Below, piece after piece: positions 12,526 through 25,420 of a stretch of 64,000 nucleotides of DNA. The stretch is from Lingula anatina (taxonomy: Eukaryota; Brachiopoda; Lingulata; Lingulida; Lingulidae). The translations under genes were made by a program, and so were the position numbers. The notes under the pieces are model-generated. The model was not told the DNA's origin and made no database searches. It saw nothing but the letters and a program-made list of their open reading frames with translations. Within the stretch, counting starts at the first letter, position 1; each line of letters starts with the position of its first letter. Where the stretch lies: contig NW_019774158.1 of NCBI RefSeq assembly GCF_001039355.2, forward strand, positions 133,733 to 197,732. Reading direction: 5' to 3'.

Positions 12526-13655
12526 CCATTTCCAGCCACATGCGCCCAGACCTAAACCAGTCCTCATTTTATGTTATACTTGAGCGTGAGAAATTAACAA
12601 AGAAAATCTACAAATTGGAGGGCAAAATCGGTTTGATTGTTGCACGTTGATAGGGATCGACTTAGGTAAGTGTCGAAGCTCTCATCTGCTGGGTGTTTTT
12701 GGGGTGGAATCACGTGTTTAGATGACAAATTTATTCATCCATCGGATTCATTTCATCTCGCTACTTTGTTCCTTCATCTTATAGATTTTCTAGGTTACCA
12801 AGCAGGTGCGTTTTACACCTCTTCTCGACCCTTAATCGGCCTAGACCCCTCAAAATTCTTCCCTCAGAGGCTGTAGGAAGGTTAGAGGAACCTCTGTGTT
12901 GAATTTTGATGCACTGCATGCCCATTTTACCGGCAAATTTCGAGAATTACTTTACGTGTTTTCCATCTTGTAGCAATCGTGTACTTAAAATTATTGACTA
13001 TTTATCCCTCCCGGCCGCCATTTTTATCTACCGCTTCTCGTAGCTTTTCCTTTGTTCGTTTTTACTGGACTTTCTCACTATTTCCACCTCTGAAAACTTA
13101 CTACCAGGGTTTATACAGGGTCGGGGCCCCCACAGCTCAAAGTTAGTGTAGAATCACGGCGGCAAATTCAAGATTTTTAAAAATCCGGAGGTTTTATTTC
13201 TCATCCCTAATTTATTCATCTCGTCGAAGAAAGGTTGCCTTTTATAATGCATGACCTAGAAGCGAGAGGATACATATGGATCGGCGGCGGCTGGAAGATT
13301 AACAGTTGCAGGGTGAATTTGAAGACATTTTGGTTCAAAATATCTGCATTTTTTACTCGTGGAGGGTTTGTTTTGAAGAGTCTACTGGTGTGCTGGTAGA
13401 GCAATCTGTGGATTAAACTTGGGATGTCAGTCATGGTTTTACATCAAAATGAAACATTTATCAAACTGTGTTTACATTAATTTGTGAGAGCAGTGTATTT
13501 CTTGTGGAGGTATTGACAGAAGAGTCAGAGACTGTACTCGGCTGGCCTTGGTAACTTTCAGGCAGCGGAGTTATTTTACCATGCCTAGCTCAGTTGTTGG
13601 GTCAAGATTTTAAAAATTTTGCTCTGTGTTAAAGTCAGCATCTGTTACAGATTGC

Positions 13656-14750
13656 CCTGACTTGTAGACCCGAATGTGACAACTTTGTTGCTTGCCTTAG
13701 ATGTTTTTCCTTTTTCCCCCCATTTGATTTTAAATTTTATTAAAAACCCTTATTCCCAAGAATTTTTTGTCACAGCTGCAAGTGCCGACAATTATGAATT
13801 AGTTATACATACACCTTGCAGTCAGCTGTGTTGTTAAGCTAACCTAAAGCTTGTGTCTGGTGAAATAATGTTAATTTCCTTTCATATTTTCATAATATTG
13901 GATAAAGAATATGTACTATAGCTGATACATATAGCATTTATTTTTTCTAGGCCCATATACCAGCATTCGGTGCTTAAAAAATCTAAAACCCGATAACTTA
14001 TGTGGATGAACTGGTGAACATTAAAATCATTTTTCTGTCTAGTGCCTTGCACAAAATTTTATAAATAAGAGACTGTTGTCTTATTGTAACTGTAAAAAGA
14101 TTACTTCTGGTTGACCTGTCTGAGCTAAGGGGCTTTGGTTAGTGGACTGTTAGAATTTTCAACCAAATTTGCCGCTTTAACTCACTGGAAAATGTTCAAC
14201 TAATGGAAGAGTACATCTAATTCAAACAATAATAGAGGACACAAGAAAACTCTCATATCATCAGGCCAGTATATAGCCAGCAATTTCTAAGGGGAGGAGG
14301 GGTTTTCTATTTCTGAAAAAGTGGACCTTTTGCCATGAAACCTTTGTGTACCTAGATCAAATTTTACCCGGGCAGAATTTTTCCTGACAAAGTGGGCAGT
14401 GTGTGTGAACCCCCAAACCTCCACAGCTACAGGCCTGGTCATATTTACATGAAGTCCCAAAATATTTTTTCAGCAAAATGAAATATGAAGTTAATTATTT
14501 TTAGTCTATTTTTTTCAAATTGATTTAAATCTCAGCTATAAGCAAATATTTTGTACACTTTGTTTATATTGTTTTCTGGACAGGTTGGAGTAACATAAAA
14601 ACTGTATGTTTTTCAGTAAAAGTTTTCGTCTGAATAAAAATGTTATTATGGATATTAAATAGCCTGTTTAAACTTAAACTAAATATAATAGTTATAGATA
14701 TAATACAATGGCATGTTATCAATGTATTATAGCAATGTATTATAGATATA
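13656..14750. other. Non-coding, probable BAZ2 5' intron
   Basis: AT-rich sequence with no coding signal on either strand. It holds an inverted repeat (15-base arms at 14712-14726 and 14757-14771) discussed in the findings. Confidence 0.45.
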
Positions 14751-14771
14751 ATATAGTACATTGATAACATG
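14712..14771. repeat. Inverted repeat with 15-bp arms
   Basis: CATGTTATCAATGTA at 14712-14726 is exactly complementary to 14757-14771, around a 30-base AT-rich loop. The next contig starts with sequence from inside this loop, so the hairpin probably broke the assembly. Confidence 0.8.
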
Positions 14772-15219
14772 TCATTTATTACTGCTAAGATCTATACTAA
14801 TACCTTTTAGAAAAAATAAATCCTTGAAGTTAAGTGAGATAAATCTCTTTCTTTTTACCTTATGCAACGTTTTTAATTTCATGTCTGTGCGTTTTATCAG
14901 TTATATCTAGCCTCTGCAAGGCATCTTATTAAGTTCTTAACTGTATATCGTTTTTTTTTTTTTTTTTTTGGCTGACACTCTAATAAACTTCTTGAATTTT
15001 ACATTATATGACAGTTGTTGAAATGTGAGCCCTGAGTACTAGTAAGCGCATGGAAATGTTTTGTCACTCGTCAAGGTAGACATCAGAAAGTAGCCCTATA
15101 CTCACTCAGCGGCTTAAAAATTACTTGCCAGTGTGGGAAGTGCTCGATGGGCCGGTTTCACTGAAGCTTTTGACTGAAAAACCATAAATTTTAGCCTGCT
15201 TTTTGACCTATCCTCTGTC
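14751..15219. repeat. Contig-end overlap, copy 1
   Basis: Repeats almost without change at 15221-15689; the main difference is the length of a T run (near 14950 and 15420). This is an unmerged overlap between neighbouring contigs. Confidence 0.85.
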
Positions 15220-15220
15220 N
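15220..15220. other. Assembly gap or contig join
   Basis: Single n between two nearly identical 469-bp copies. The join should be collapsed. Confidence 0.85.
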
Positions 15221-15689
15221 ATATAGTACATTGATAACATGTCATTTATTACTGCTAAGATCTATACTAATACCTTTTAGAAAAAATAAATCCTTGAAGT
15301 TAAGTGAGATAAATCTCTTTCTTTTTACCTTATGCAACGTTTTTAATTTCATGTCTGTGCGTTTTATCAGTTATATCTAGCCTCTGCAAGGCATCTTATT
15401 AAGTTCTTAACTGTATATCTTTTTTTTTTTTTTTTTTATGGCTGACACTCTAATAAACTTCTTGAATTTTACATTATATGACAGTTGTTGAAATGTGAGC
15501 CCTGAGTACTAGTAAGCGCATGGAAATGTTTTGTCACTCGTCAAGGTAGACATCAGAAAGTAGCCCTATACTCACTCAGCGGCTTAAAAATTACTTGCCA
15601 GTGTGGGAAGTGCTCGATGGGCCGGTTTCACTGAAGCTTTTGACTGAAAAACCATAAATTTTAGCCTGCTTTTTGACCTATCCTCTGTC
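15221..15689. repeat. Contig-end overlap, copy 2
   Basis: Same sequence as 14751-15219. Confidence 0.85.
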
Positions 15690-15690
15690 A

Positions 15691-15938
15691 TGGCCACACA
15701 GAGAATATTTCCACCAATTATTCACAATCATGTATATATTTGCTGGCTATTCCCTATGCCAGCTATGCATACTCTGACAAGAGTTTTTGCACAGGACGAC
15801 ACCATAACTAGCCTGGCCACACAGTTAATATTTTCACCAGGTATTCACAATCTATATATTTTTCTGGCTATTCCTAATGCTAGCTATAAGCATACTCCGA
15901 CAAGAGTTTTTGCACATAACTATACCACAACTAGGCTT
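15691..15938. repeat. Tandem duplication, about 123-bp unit
   Basis: Two imperfect copies (15691-15813 and 15814-15938), each starting TGGCCACACAG and containing the run GACAAGAGTTTTTGCACA. Confidence 0.75.
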
Positions 15939-17301
15939 CTTTTGTAGAGGGGATCTTTTGCTACTTTAATTTGGTGTACACACCACTAAGCATTTGTCCT
16001 AAATTATAGTATTAGTAACTCAAAAATTTCAATCCAAGACCATTGCATTGTCAGCTCTGAAATCTCAGCATCAGTTAGTGAATGATTGTTTATTTAATCT
16101 GCAACCTGTGAGCCAGTTTATTAATTTGTAATGCAGGTCTAGATGCAAATGAACTATAGCAGAGCATAAATGAAATAAAGTTGGAGATGAATATTTATGA
16201 AACTGACAGATATTACTGAAACTTAAAAACTGGTGCATTTTCCAGATTGATTATGATATACAAAGGGGAGGGGGAGGAAGGAAAGACTGAACATTTACCG
16301 TCACCAGCAAAATTCATGTACTTTCTTTGCTAGACCCTTATAACTAATTGAAGGAGAAGAAAAAGAAAACATTCATAATTTATCATGCACCTTTACAGGT
16401 GGAGTTGTACCAGCATAAAAACAACTACTAGTAACTCATTAGAAGTAGGCTAGTGTTAATTTCTTTCTCAGTCTGTGAAAAAGCAAGTTGAATGGTATTA
16501 ACATGATCTCTAGCATTTTCACTTCATTAAAAGTGAAGTGATTTTATCACTCTAAAAAGCCACAATATGTTATTGAGACATAAAAAACGGGCCTTTAACC
16601 CCTCCCCAGTAGCCCCTGGTTGTTATTATGAGTGAAAATTTATTACCCAGCAATTTTGCTGTCATAAAATGTCCAGTGATCTAAATATCCAATATTTTCA
16701 CAACAGAACATCTTAATATCAGACAAAGGAGCCACACAGTTTGATTCATCAGTTTCTTATCACGGCATCATCTAGAATGTTTCACAATCAATGCAGAAAT
16801 GTGCCTAGTCCCTGTTGGGTTTTCATTCATAAGTGGCCCCAGTGGATGCTCTGGCTTCCTTTACTTCTGCCTGAGTTTGACTGGAGCTGAACTGATCTAA
16901 GTGACAACGGCAGTGAGGATGAATTGTAATCAAGCTTTCGTGGGGCCAAAATACAGTCCATTTTGTCACAAAGACTGAACAGCCATGCTAGTATATATAT
17001 CTTTTTGTTTTTTTATTCAATTAAAAAGAAAGACTGCTGAGAAAATGCTAAAAATACTTCTTTTGTTTTCTTTTTCAGACAAATTATGTTCTATTCATAG
17101 TTTGAATTAAGTTAATTGTCACCTTACTGTGAATCAGTCCACTATTAAAACAAAGCCATTTCTCTAGTTCAGTTATGACAGCATTTCTTATATTATCTCT
17201 GTTGAATGTATTGATTGTTCTTCTACACATAAGTCAGCAGCTTCGTGTCTTTGTGGTCAGTGTTTTAAGACACTATTGGACATGTGTCTTGTCATGTGTC
17301 G

Positions 17302-17360
17302 GATCCAGTGATTGCAATCAAGATCCAGTGATTGTAATCAAGATCCAGTGATTGCAATCA
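17302..17360. repeat. Three tandem 20-bp repeats
   Basis: Unit GATCCAGTGATTGCAATCAA repeated three times with one base change in the middle copy. Confidence 0.85.
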
Positions 17361-17977
17361 GTTGTCACAAATGACATCACATGAAGTGCTGAGGTTGGCT
17401 GGCATGGCACCAAGTTAAGTCGGCATAAGTGAAATGTAAGTGCGCCTCAGTCTTGTGTATGGCAATAATGTCAACATGTTTTAAGAGATACTTCAGCGTA
17501 TGTCTACAGCATTTAATGCTTTCATGGGTGCTGTGGAAAGTCTGATACTTTGTTCACATGTGAGTCAGGGAATTCAATGAGAATAACAATTGTGTCATTG
17601 ACGCTTACCTCACTGTTGTTTTGCTGAGATGAGAACTAATGGGGATTTTTTTCAGGTGGATAATTTTGTAAACACGAGAGTAAGATTAGAGAGGCATAAA
17701 GTATAATAGAAAAAGTTCATTGTAAAGTTCCTTTTGTGTTATAAGAACTGGAAAATAACTAGAAAGCCTGAAAATAAGATACCTCTTGAAGCAACGTGTC
17801 AGTGAGGAGTTTTTAAAGATGAAGATACTTAGAACACTCATATCTGGATTAGAATTCTTAGTTTTTTGGTGAATACATGAAGACATGAAAACATCCAGAA
17901 TGAAGATGGATTACATGTTGTATGTGGGAATGGAGTAGAAACTTAAGAGTCCCTTTTTTAATGGAGTTAGAATTCTC

Positions 17978-18024
17978 AAAAAAAAAAAAAATAAATAAAT
18001 AAAATAAAATAAAATAAAATAAAA

Positions 18025-18059
<35 letters not shown>

Positions 18060-18080
18060 AAATAATAATAAAATAAATAA
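17978..18080. repeat. A-rich (AAAT)n/(AAAAT)n microsatellite
   Basis: A run followed by AAAT and AAAAT units. The long minus-strand Phe/Leu/Ile/Tyr-rich open frames here are translations of this tract. Confidence 0.9.
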
Positions 18081-19063
18081 ATGAATAAAAAAGTAAGTTT
18101 TTGCAGTAAATGTTGAGTGAATGTAGATTTGCTGGTAGATAAAATATGTACGTACTCGGTTTCTGAATTGAGAGACCAACACATAACTGGCTGAACTCTC
18201 TGCTCCATTAGTTATATTAAGAATAAATACAGTAAAAATAAAAAATGATATAGGATTGTATCAATGTGTATTATTAGAAGTAACAAAATTACTTATCTTG
18301 GCATAAGTTTTTAGAAAGTGAATGTCTGTAGACTGGAAATATAAAATTGGTGCCTGTGTTGTAGTCAGTAAAACCACTCCAGAGATGAAGGCTTGTATTA
18401 ATAAATAGGGTCTCTTTTTTGTATCTCCGTTGGTGGTATTTAGGTCTGTCATACTTTTATAATGTACTTTTTCAAAGGCCTCCATGATCTGCAATATCTT
18501 ATCCTTGGTAAAATATGCAAAGGTCCCCATAAATGCCCATCAAAACATGTTGTTACAGTAAAGATAGATATAAAAATAGCTTTGACTAGAATGTTGAGAA
18601 TGTTTGAAAATATATAATATAATATAAGCTAATTTTTCCTGTGTACTCTATTGGTCAATAATTTAGTGATAGAAAAGATGTAGGGGTTAAAGCAAAACAG
18701 AAATATGAGTCTGATGGTCTGCAGATGTAATTTTCATTTGAGATAGGAGAAGAGAGCTTAATTTAAAATCTTTTTATCCAGCAGTGTAAGGTAGTGACTC
18801 CCATGCTTCCATGTGTTCAATGGGAAAAGTTGTGAATTTTACAGATACTGTATTTTTTAAAGTCATAAAGTCTTAAAATTAGAATATTTTTTATTGAGTG
18901 GTAACAACAAAACTGAAAAGCAGGCTACCTTATTGTTCAGTTTTACGCAGAAATAAGGTTCTTAAGTAACATAACTGAAAAATTGATAATTTTTTCCCTT
19001 TGAAAAGATCGTAGTCAATAGCTTAGTGTTTAACTGTTAATTCAGCAAAAAATACCAGTGTTG

Positions 19064-19121
19064 TTAGCTCTCCAGCTGCGCCTTGAGTCTCTCTTTCTTC
19101 TTGGCCAAAACTGACCGCTGA
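19064..19121 (-). other. Short coding-like patch, possible terminal exon or gene relic
   Basis: Read on the minus strand, an acceptor-like site (pyrimidine-rich run ending TTTGTAG) is followed by an open frame giving SVLAKKKERLKAQLES and a stop at 19064-19066. An AATAAA on the minus strand lies near 18888, about 170 bp further on. The basic/acidic helix-like composition contrasts with its AT-rich surroundings. No other exon of such a gene is recognisable in the window, so it may be a relic. Confidence 0.2.
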
Positions 19122-19555
19122 CTACAAAAGTAGGTCACTCACTATCAAGTAAATTACACCGAATGACCATACATATGCCAGTCTGGACATTACTGTCTGG
19201 ACAGTTGCCTATTACTTTTCATGTTAAATAAGAGAGGCAAGTGATGGCTTGAGTTATTTATATAAATATATTTCATTGGGACTTTGCAACAGCATGTTTT
19301 TACTGTGTAGGAAAAGTAAGGACATTTGTTTATGAGTAATTGATGGTTAGATTTTTGGTCCTGCTGTTAGTTTGACATTTTGAAATAAAAATTGATTAGA
19401 TGAAATTAACAAGAATTGATAAGAAAAGAAAAAGCAGGTAACTGAGGTTTTTGCTTACAAAAAGGTAACTTGAAGGATCATCTTTGCACAGAGTCAGAGT
19501 ATTATTTTAGTATTATATCAGGTGTTCAAGTGCTTTTTTCTCCTTTTCCCCCCAG

Positions 19556-19647
19556 GTCGTTCCTTCCATGTAGTGGTATGGATCCCGGGAAATCATCAAA
19601 CTCCCAAAGTCCTGGGCGAGGCATGTTTGACGCTGCCAATCTTATCA
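19556..19647 (+). CDS. BAZ2 exon with first recognisable coding sequence
   Basis: Acceptor after a run of T and C ending CCCCAG, donor GTAAGT. ATG at 19578 opens MDPGKSSNSQSPGRGMFDAA and runs to one leftover base (phase 1), which joins exactly to the next exon. The frame is also open from the acceptor to this ATG (SFLPCSG), so translation could begin in an earlier exon I cannot identify. I chose 19578 as the first in-exon Met. Identity rests on splicing in frame to the next exon, which resembles BAZ2B. Confidence 0.6.
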
Positions 19648-20950
19648 GTAAGTACATCTGGTATTTACAAACTTCATTTGTTTTTTTTTTATTTTAGGAA
19701 TTTTATATTTTACATTTTTGTCTTTCTTGACTTTAGATAAGTCTTGTGTTAAGAATCAATTTTATACTAATCAAGTGTAAACAGTATCCTTACATTCCAT
19801 TATTATGGCTGTGATGATTGATTCTGGAAACTTGTAAAAATTATAGACACTCAATGATAAATGATGAGGGGTGATATTCATTGCTCCGAGTGTCAGGAAA
19901 CCAATTAAAATTGACAGAAGTGCTAATTGACAATTATAACAATGTAATTAACCCAGGTAAAGCGGCTACATAGGAAACATCTCCAGGGTTGTGGGCTGAG
20001 GAAAATGTCTTTGGAGGGGGGGGGGGGGGGGGGAGAGAAGGGGGAGGGGTGGCATTTGTAGGGCTTAAATAATTTTTAAGGAAGTACTCCTTAGTACTCT
20101 TCTAGACACTGACTGGAGAAAAAGTAAGAGGCTTTTGATGGACTAGGAGAAAAGAATTGGGTAGCATTTTGTAAAGAACTCCTTCCCTCCCACTATATTT
20201 TTTTTCCAAAAATCTCTGTGGTTGAGGGAGGGTGGGTTGGGGTGTCTGTTTTTCTGAACCTTCATGTCTCTCCTTTTCCAGCATTGAACTAATGGAAATT
20301 TGCAAGACTGCTGTTTTCTCTCCTATAAAATGAGGGAAAGAGATAAAAATGGATATTCTCTAAGATGCAGCTAATGTATCATATATCTGACTCATTGCCA
20401 TAATTTTCTGCCTCACTGTTTATAACATCTGCTCTCTTTTTAGTGGCTCTCTTAATATTTTAGTAATTAAAAAGCACATCATTTTGATTAAAATTCATTT
20501 CTCAAGGTTTTTCCTCATAACATTTGCTGGTATATCCACAGTGTCTATACAGGTATCATCTTTGCTCTTGTGAGTTGATGCAAAGGTCAGGTTAACATGA
20601 TTTTTTATAGAACAGTAAATTATACTTATTCAAATGAGAATGCTGAGGGAGATCTATATTGCACAGAAAGAAAGCAATAAATATCCATTCAAATATATTT
20701 CAGGAAATATGAAACAATGCACTTTGGTATTTCTCTCTAGATTGTACTATTTGAAACTTTGGTGGTATTTTGTCAGGTTTTGTGGCAAGACAAATGGACT
20801 TTAGATATATCTTTAAGTATTGTAGTAAATGAATTTGTTTTTGGAGTCTGAGGGTAATGTTAAGAGTGGCAAGGCAACTTAGAAGAGGGGTTCAAGTCAT
20901 GTCAGTGTGTTAAGGTCCTTTTCAGGACTATCTTAAGTGTTTAAGGGCGT

Positions 20951-21152
20951 ATTCCCAGACATTTAGATCGATCTATCCCCGTGAGGAGTCTCACTAGATT
21001 ACTGTCAGATAATCCGGCTTAAATGTCCGTCCTGCCTACTACAAGCTGTAAGGGGGTAATTAACTTTCGTGCCCGCTCGGCTGACAGCTATTTAGCGTGA
21101 ACCCCCAAGGAGTTAGGTCGATCTAGTTTGGATCGATCTAATCTCTGGGAAT
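20951..21152. mobile_element. Palindromic MITE, family B
   Basis: Arms begin ATTCCCAGACATTTAGATCG and end with the complementary GATCTAATCTCTGGGAAT. Inner segments (AGTCTCACTAGAT, GTGAACCCCCAAGGAGTTAGG) match the 9985-10227 copy in inverted order. No coding capacity. Confidence 0.7.
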
Positions 21153-22319
21153 GGGGTCTAAAACAGTTTTAAGTCTATCCCCAGAAAGTTACTAGTAAGT
21201 AGATCCAGCCTGACTGTGACCCTTGGAAATAAAATTATAGTTAAGGGGAGGAGGTTATGAAATTCGAGGGTGCTGATATAAGGTGATACACAGGGAGACG
21301 ACACACTCAGAGATTTTCTTCCAAAATTCATGGCCACCAGATCTGCAAATACTTCATACTTACTATCTTGGGCAAAAACTTCTATATAATTGATGTATTT
21401 AAAATAATTCACCCCCCCCCCCCCCCCACCCCTACGAGCAACTATTGGTGTAGATTGATATCAAAATCTTTTGGATATGACATGATGAATCATGCACACC
21501 ATGGTAAAAAGTCAGTACCACCATGCACAATAATGGCGGATCAGTTGTCTGGTCATTAGATTGGTCAAAGTGAAACAGGTGTTTGTGACCATATGGTTTG
21601 TGTAGGTTCTGGGTTAATTAATTTATAAAAAATATAAGTGCAGTCTGAGACATCTGTGTAACCATGTGGTCAAATATATGTATAGAAATCAGGACTGTGA
21701 AAATTGCGATTTTTCTGCTTGGAAACATTAATTGAAGATACAGATACATTTAAAATGACATATCAGGCAAATATAAGTTCTAATAAGGATATTAGTTAGT
21801 GCTTCTTGTTGTAAGTAAGATTTATTAAACACACTATATGAAAAGTGCGACAGAAATGCTGAAAATTTTGCTGTGGAACTTTCAAAGGCATCAAAAAGTG
21901 GACAGTGAGTTACATTCCATCTTCTACTTACTAGAAAACCCTAGACTTCTTTATTGATTTCTGTGCCTTAAAGCTGAAGCAGAACAAGCAGAAATTTGCC
22001 AAATGACAGCCTGAAAATGATGTCCAAGATCTAAATTACTCAGATGAAGCGAGAACACGCTATCTTTTTTCTTCTGATACAGTAAGTGGGGTGGCCTTAT
22101 GTTTTATGAAGTATGAAATTGTTTCCTGAAGCATAGTTGCAGAATACTTAACTCCACAAGAAGTTATTTAATACAGTAAAGTACTTTTACAATAACAGAA
22201 TAAGCACATATTGTGGATATTTATTTGCAATGTTTAGAAAACGCTTAATTGTCACTAGGGTATAAAGAAAATGTAGCAAATATGGAAAGGGGTTGCTAAC
22301 ATTGGCTCACTATGGTAGC

Positions 22320-22339
22320 ACTGCTGCCATCTAGTGATG
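22320..22339 (-). promoter_or_regulatory. CTCF-like motif
   Basis: Reverse strand reads TCACTAGATGGCAGCA, close to the vertebrate CTCF core. It lies left of the NXPE-like cluster. Single-motif prediction, no other support. Confidence 0.25.
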
Positions 22340-22973
22340 CTTTTTTCTGCAGGTATTGCTCTCAAATGGACCAGAATTTTGTAGCCAAATTTGTAATGAG
22401 AGTCAAAAATTTTGGTATTTTTTTTCTCTGAGAATTGACTATTTTTTTAGACATACCTAGTGGGGAAAGTTAAATAAAGAATTTCAGTTTATTATATAGA
22501 TAATTAATTTGGTCAAAATAATCTCACAGTAATCATTTGGAGTGAGTCCTAAGTGCTATAAATAATGATGCTTCTGTTGGAAATAATCCTTTGAATTTTA
22601 CTTATAAATTGAGTTATTTGTCTTACGTTTGTGAATAAGAGGAAATCTGTCAGCTTTGCGAATTTTTGTGGCCATCTTTTTTTCAGACCCACCACCAAAC
22701 ACTGCTTGTTATGTAAGGCAAATCATAATACCATGTTGGTAAAAAAAAAATCATAAGTAAAAAGAAGTACCTGTAACACTAACAGAGTTACTATTAAGAT
22801 TATTTGAGAAAGCTTCTGAAAGGAATCATTTTAAGCAAAGTTTTATTTTTAAATATTATTTAAATAATAATAACAATAACAATAATATGAAGTTAAAATT
22901 GTAAATAGACAAAATTCAATGAATCATGGTATTGAAACAGAGTACACAGTCATGAAAACTTCTGAAATTGTTT

Positions 22974-23149
22974 TTTTAGGGATCATTATCAAATGTATAA
23001 AAATCTGTGCAAAAGATGTGACCACTACTCCTCCATTGTGATGGCTTCAACTATTGATTCCTCAGACGCTAAACATCACATATTACATCAACGAGGGAGT
23101 AATTTTAGGAGTTATTTTAGATAATAGTGACTTAAGCAGATCTGTTTCG
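22974..23149. repeat. Contig-end overlap before the 23150 join
   Basis: The sequence starting TTTTTTTAGGGATCATTATC recurs at the start of the contig after 23150 and again after 36438. Three contig ends therefore share this segment, which marks where two haplotype paths split. Confidence 0.8.
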
Positions 23150-23150
23150 A
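23150..23150. other. Assembly gap or contig join
   Basis: Single n. Left and right flanks are copies of the same sequence. Confidence 0.85.
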
Positions 23151-23891
23151 NTTTTTTTTTTTAGGGGTCATTATCAAATGTATAAAAATCTGCGCAAAAG
23201 ATGTGACCACTACTCCTCGATTGTGATGGCTTCAACTATTGATTCCTCAGATGCTAAACATCACATATTACATCAACGAGGGAGTAATTTTAGGAGTTAT
23301 TTTAGATAATAGTGACTTAAGCAGATCTGTTTCGAACATCAGATATCATCCTATGGCATCGCTGGAGTTAGAATTCTTAATTATTGTATATTGTTAGTAT
23401 TTACTGGTAAAGGTGTGTTCTTAGACTTGCCGATGAAATAAGATAATTTTGTATTATTTGTGGACGTACATTATTATTTTATCATTGGCATCTCTGGATT
23501 ACTAGTATTTTGAATTGGTACTGATAGACACAGATGGTGCTCAGTGTTAGAGAGTTCAATCACTAGTAGAACTAAGTAGAACGTGGGAATTGAAGCCTCT
23601 ATTCATATTTCAAGGAAATAGAAAATAAAAGTCTAAAATGCTGTCTGATAGGATGTATTAAGGCACTGACCAGAAAAAAAGGCGTTTTCATTGACTAGAA
23701 GTCCCAATATTCCACTGGAGTGGACTGCTGTTATTTATCATGGGTTACTGAGTATAAGAGTGCTTAACATTTGCTGTACCATAACAAAGGACCATTTTCC
23801 AGTGAAGAATTCATACCTCTTATATTTAAACTGTGCTTATAATGATGCCAGCTGATGGCACTACAATGTTGTGATTGTGATTGTGTTTCAG

Positions 23892-24050
23892 GCCCATTCA
23901 GCACAGCTACCACATCATCTTCCTTTGTCCCTCTCTCCAGCATCCCCAGTGCTTTCTCCATGTTTGGTCGCCACCCTGTGTTCCCACCGCCCTTTGGAGG
24001 ACTAGGTGTATTGAGCCCAGGGATTGGTCCAGGAATTGGACCAATGACAG
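23892..24050 (+). CDS. BAZ2 exon 3, haplotype A copy
   Basis: Acceptor TTTCAG, donor GTAAGT, 159 bp. It enters and leaves in phase 1, so it is a symmetric exon of 53 codons. The encoded stretch SAFSMFGRHPVFPPPFGGLG parallels the vertebrate BAZ2B N-terminus (SAF..V.HPVF...FGGLG). The copy at 37223-37381 encodes the same peptide with five synonymous changes. I take the pair as two alleles; if both were truly present in tandem they could still be spliced together in frame. Confidence 0.8.
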
Positions 24051-25420
24051 GTAAGTTTAGAAACTTCTGTGTTATATACCCTCTCCTCCCCCTCCCCACC
24101 ACCACCAGATTAAAAATTATTTAAAGATTCTGCATTAATAATAACCTGTCTAACTGTTTTGAAGTGCTGACTGGTATTCATGCTTAAAGCTTAAACGTAT
24201 TGAAAAAGAAAAGAAGAAGAAGAAAAAAAATTCAAGCACATGCGCGAGGATGCATATCTTGTAGATGACAATTTATTTAAATATTCCATTTTTGGCAAGA
24301 GCAGTAGATGAATAACAGTAAGCCTTCTGGTTAATCTAGCTGTAGCAGAATATGACAAAGTCCTTCAACCAGTTTTGTAACAGCTAGAAAGCCTCTGATA
24401 GAAATTAAATTATGTTAAGGATCATGCTAGTGTTACAATCTATCATACTTGATTAATTAACCCTTTTGATGTTATGTCAAATGCCGATATTTCATTTATT
24501 TTAAAACAAATGAACTTTCTGTGTTACTAACTTGACAGCAGGCATACTTCATCACAAATCAGACAGTAGAGCTACAAAATGTTTTCAGTAATTACTGAAA
24601 ACATTTATTTAAGTATGATTAAGTTTAGTGAAACTAAAACCTATATGCCAGTATAACAGGTGGTTGGTAAGATTTCTGAACTGGTTGTCACAGGATTCAT
24701 AATCTTGATGACAGAAATTCATATTTTTGGTCATTTTGTGTATAAATACATTTTATGTCTTTTTTGATCTAACAAATTTGATCTTGAGCCTAATTTCATG
24801 TCACAGACTCATTGTGCTGTTTTTTTCTTTTTTTCATTCATTCTTTCTTTTTTGCCTGCTTCTGCTGATTGCACATATTCAATTATTGTATCAATCGCTA
24901 CCTGCATTAAAATTCCTAAACTGGGTGTTTTTTAAAGTTGTTTTTAAAAAATCCCATTACGTGTCTGTTTTGTTAAATGAAAGTAAAGTTTGGAATTTCA
25001 TATGAAGTGGTCTTTAAAAGGTCAAATAGCATCACCTGGAAAACAATAACCTAAGATTAAAAGAATAAACACGTGTATATAAAGTTTAATCCACATTGTG
25101 TGACTTTTAAGATCTTTTCTGAAACCTGTACCAGGAAAAATTTTCACAGGGAGTGGCGGCTGTATGCCTTGTAAATTATTCTGATAAAAAAATTAAGCTT
25201 TTTTTTTTTTAAATCAGTGGACATTAACATTAATTTTATTTTTTCAATATACTTTGTGCAGCTGCAGTGGATATAACTGTTTAGGGCTTGTGCAATATGC
25301 ATGGCTGACATTTCAGATGCTAAACTTTCATATTTTATGCTTACATGCAATATTTATGATATGCCACATAGGCAAATGCGTAGGCATTTTATTTACATTT
25401 ATGATATGCCACATAGGAAA

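Larger units (their letters stand above)
9364..13655. repeat. Haplotype copy 2 of the 4.1-4.3 kb segment
   Basis: Collinear with 5295-9362, plus about 240 bp of extra sequence (a MITE, 9985-10227). From about 13656 the contig continues into single-copy sequence, so this copy is probably the one in the primary path. Confidence 0.8.
15939..19555. other. Probable BAZ2 5' intron
   Basis: AT-rich, low in coding signal. Holds a 20-bp triple repeat (17302-17360), an AAAT-rich microsatellite (17978-18080) and one short coding-like patch on the minus strand (19064-19121), listed separately. Confidence 0.5.
19648..23891. other. BAZ2 intron
   Basis: Non-coding. Holds a G run near 20017-20034, a family B MITE (20951-21152), a CTCF-like motif (22320-22339) and the contig join at 23150. 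No exon signal with coding content was seen. Confidence 0.6.

Noticed and set aside
17302-17360. Short regular repeats considered as a CRISPR-like array
   Set aside because: Only three 20-bp units with no spacers, in an animal intron.
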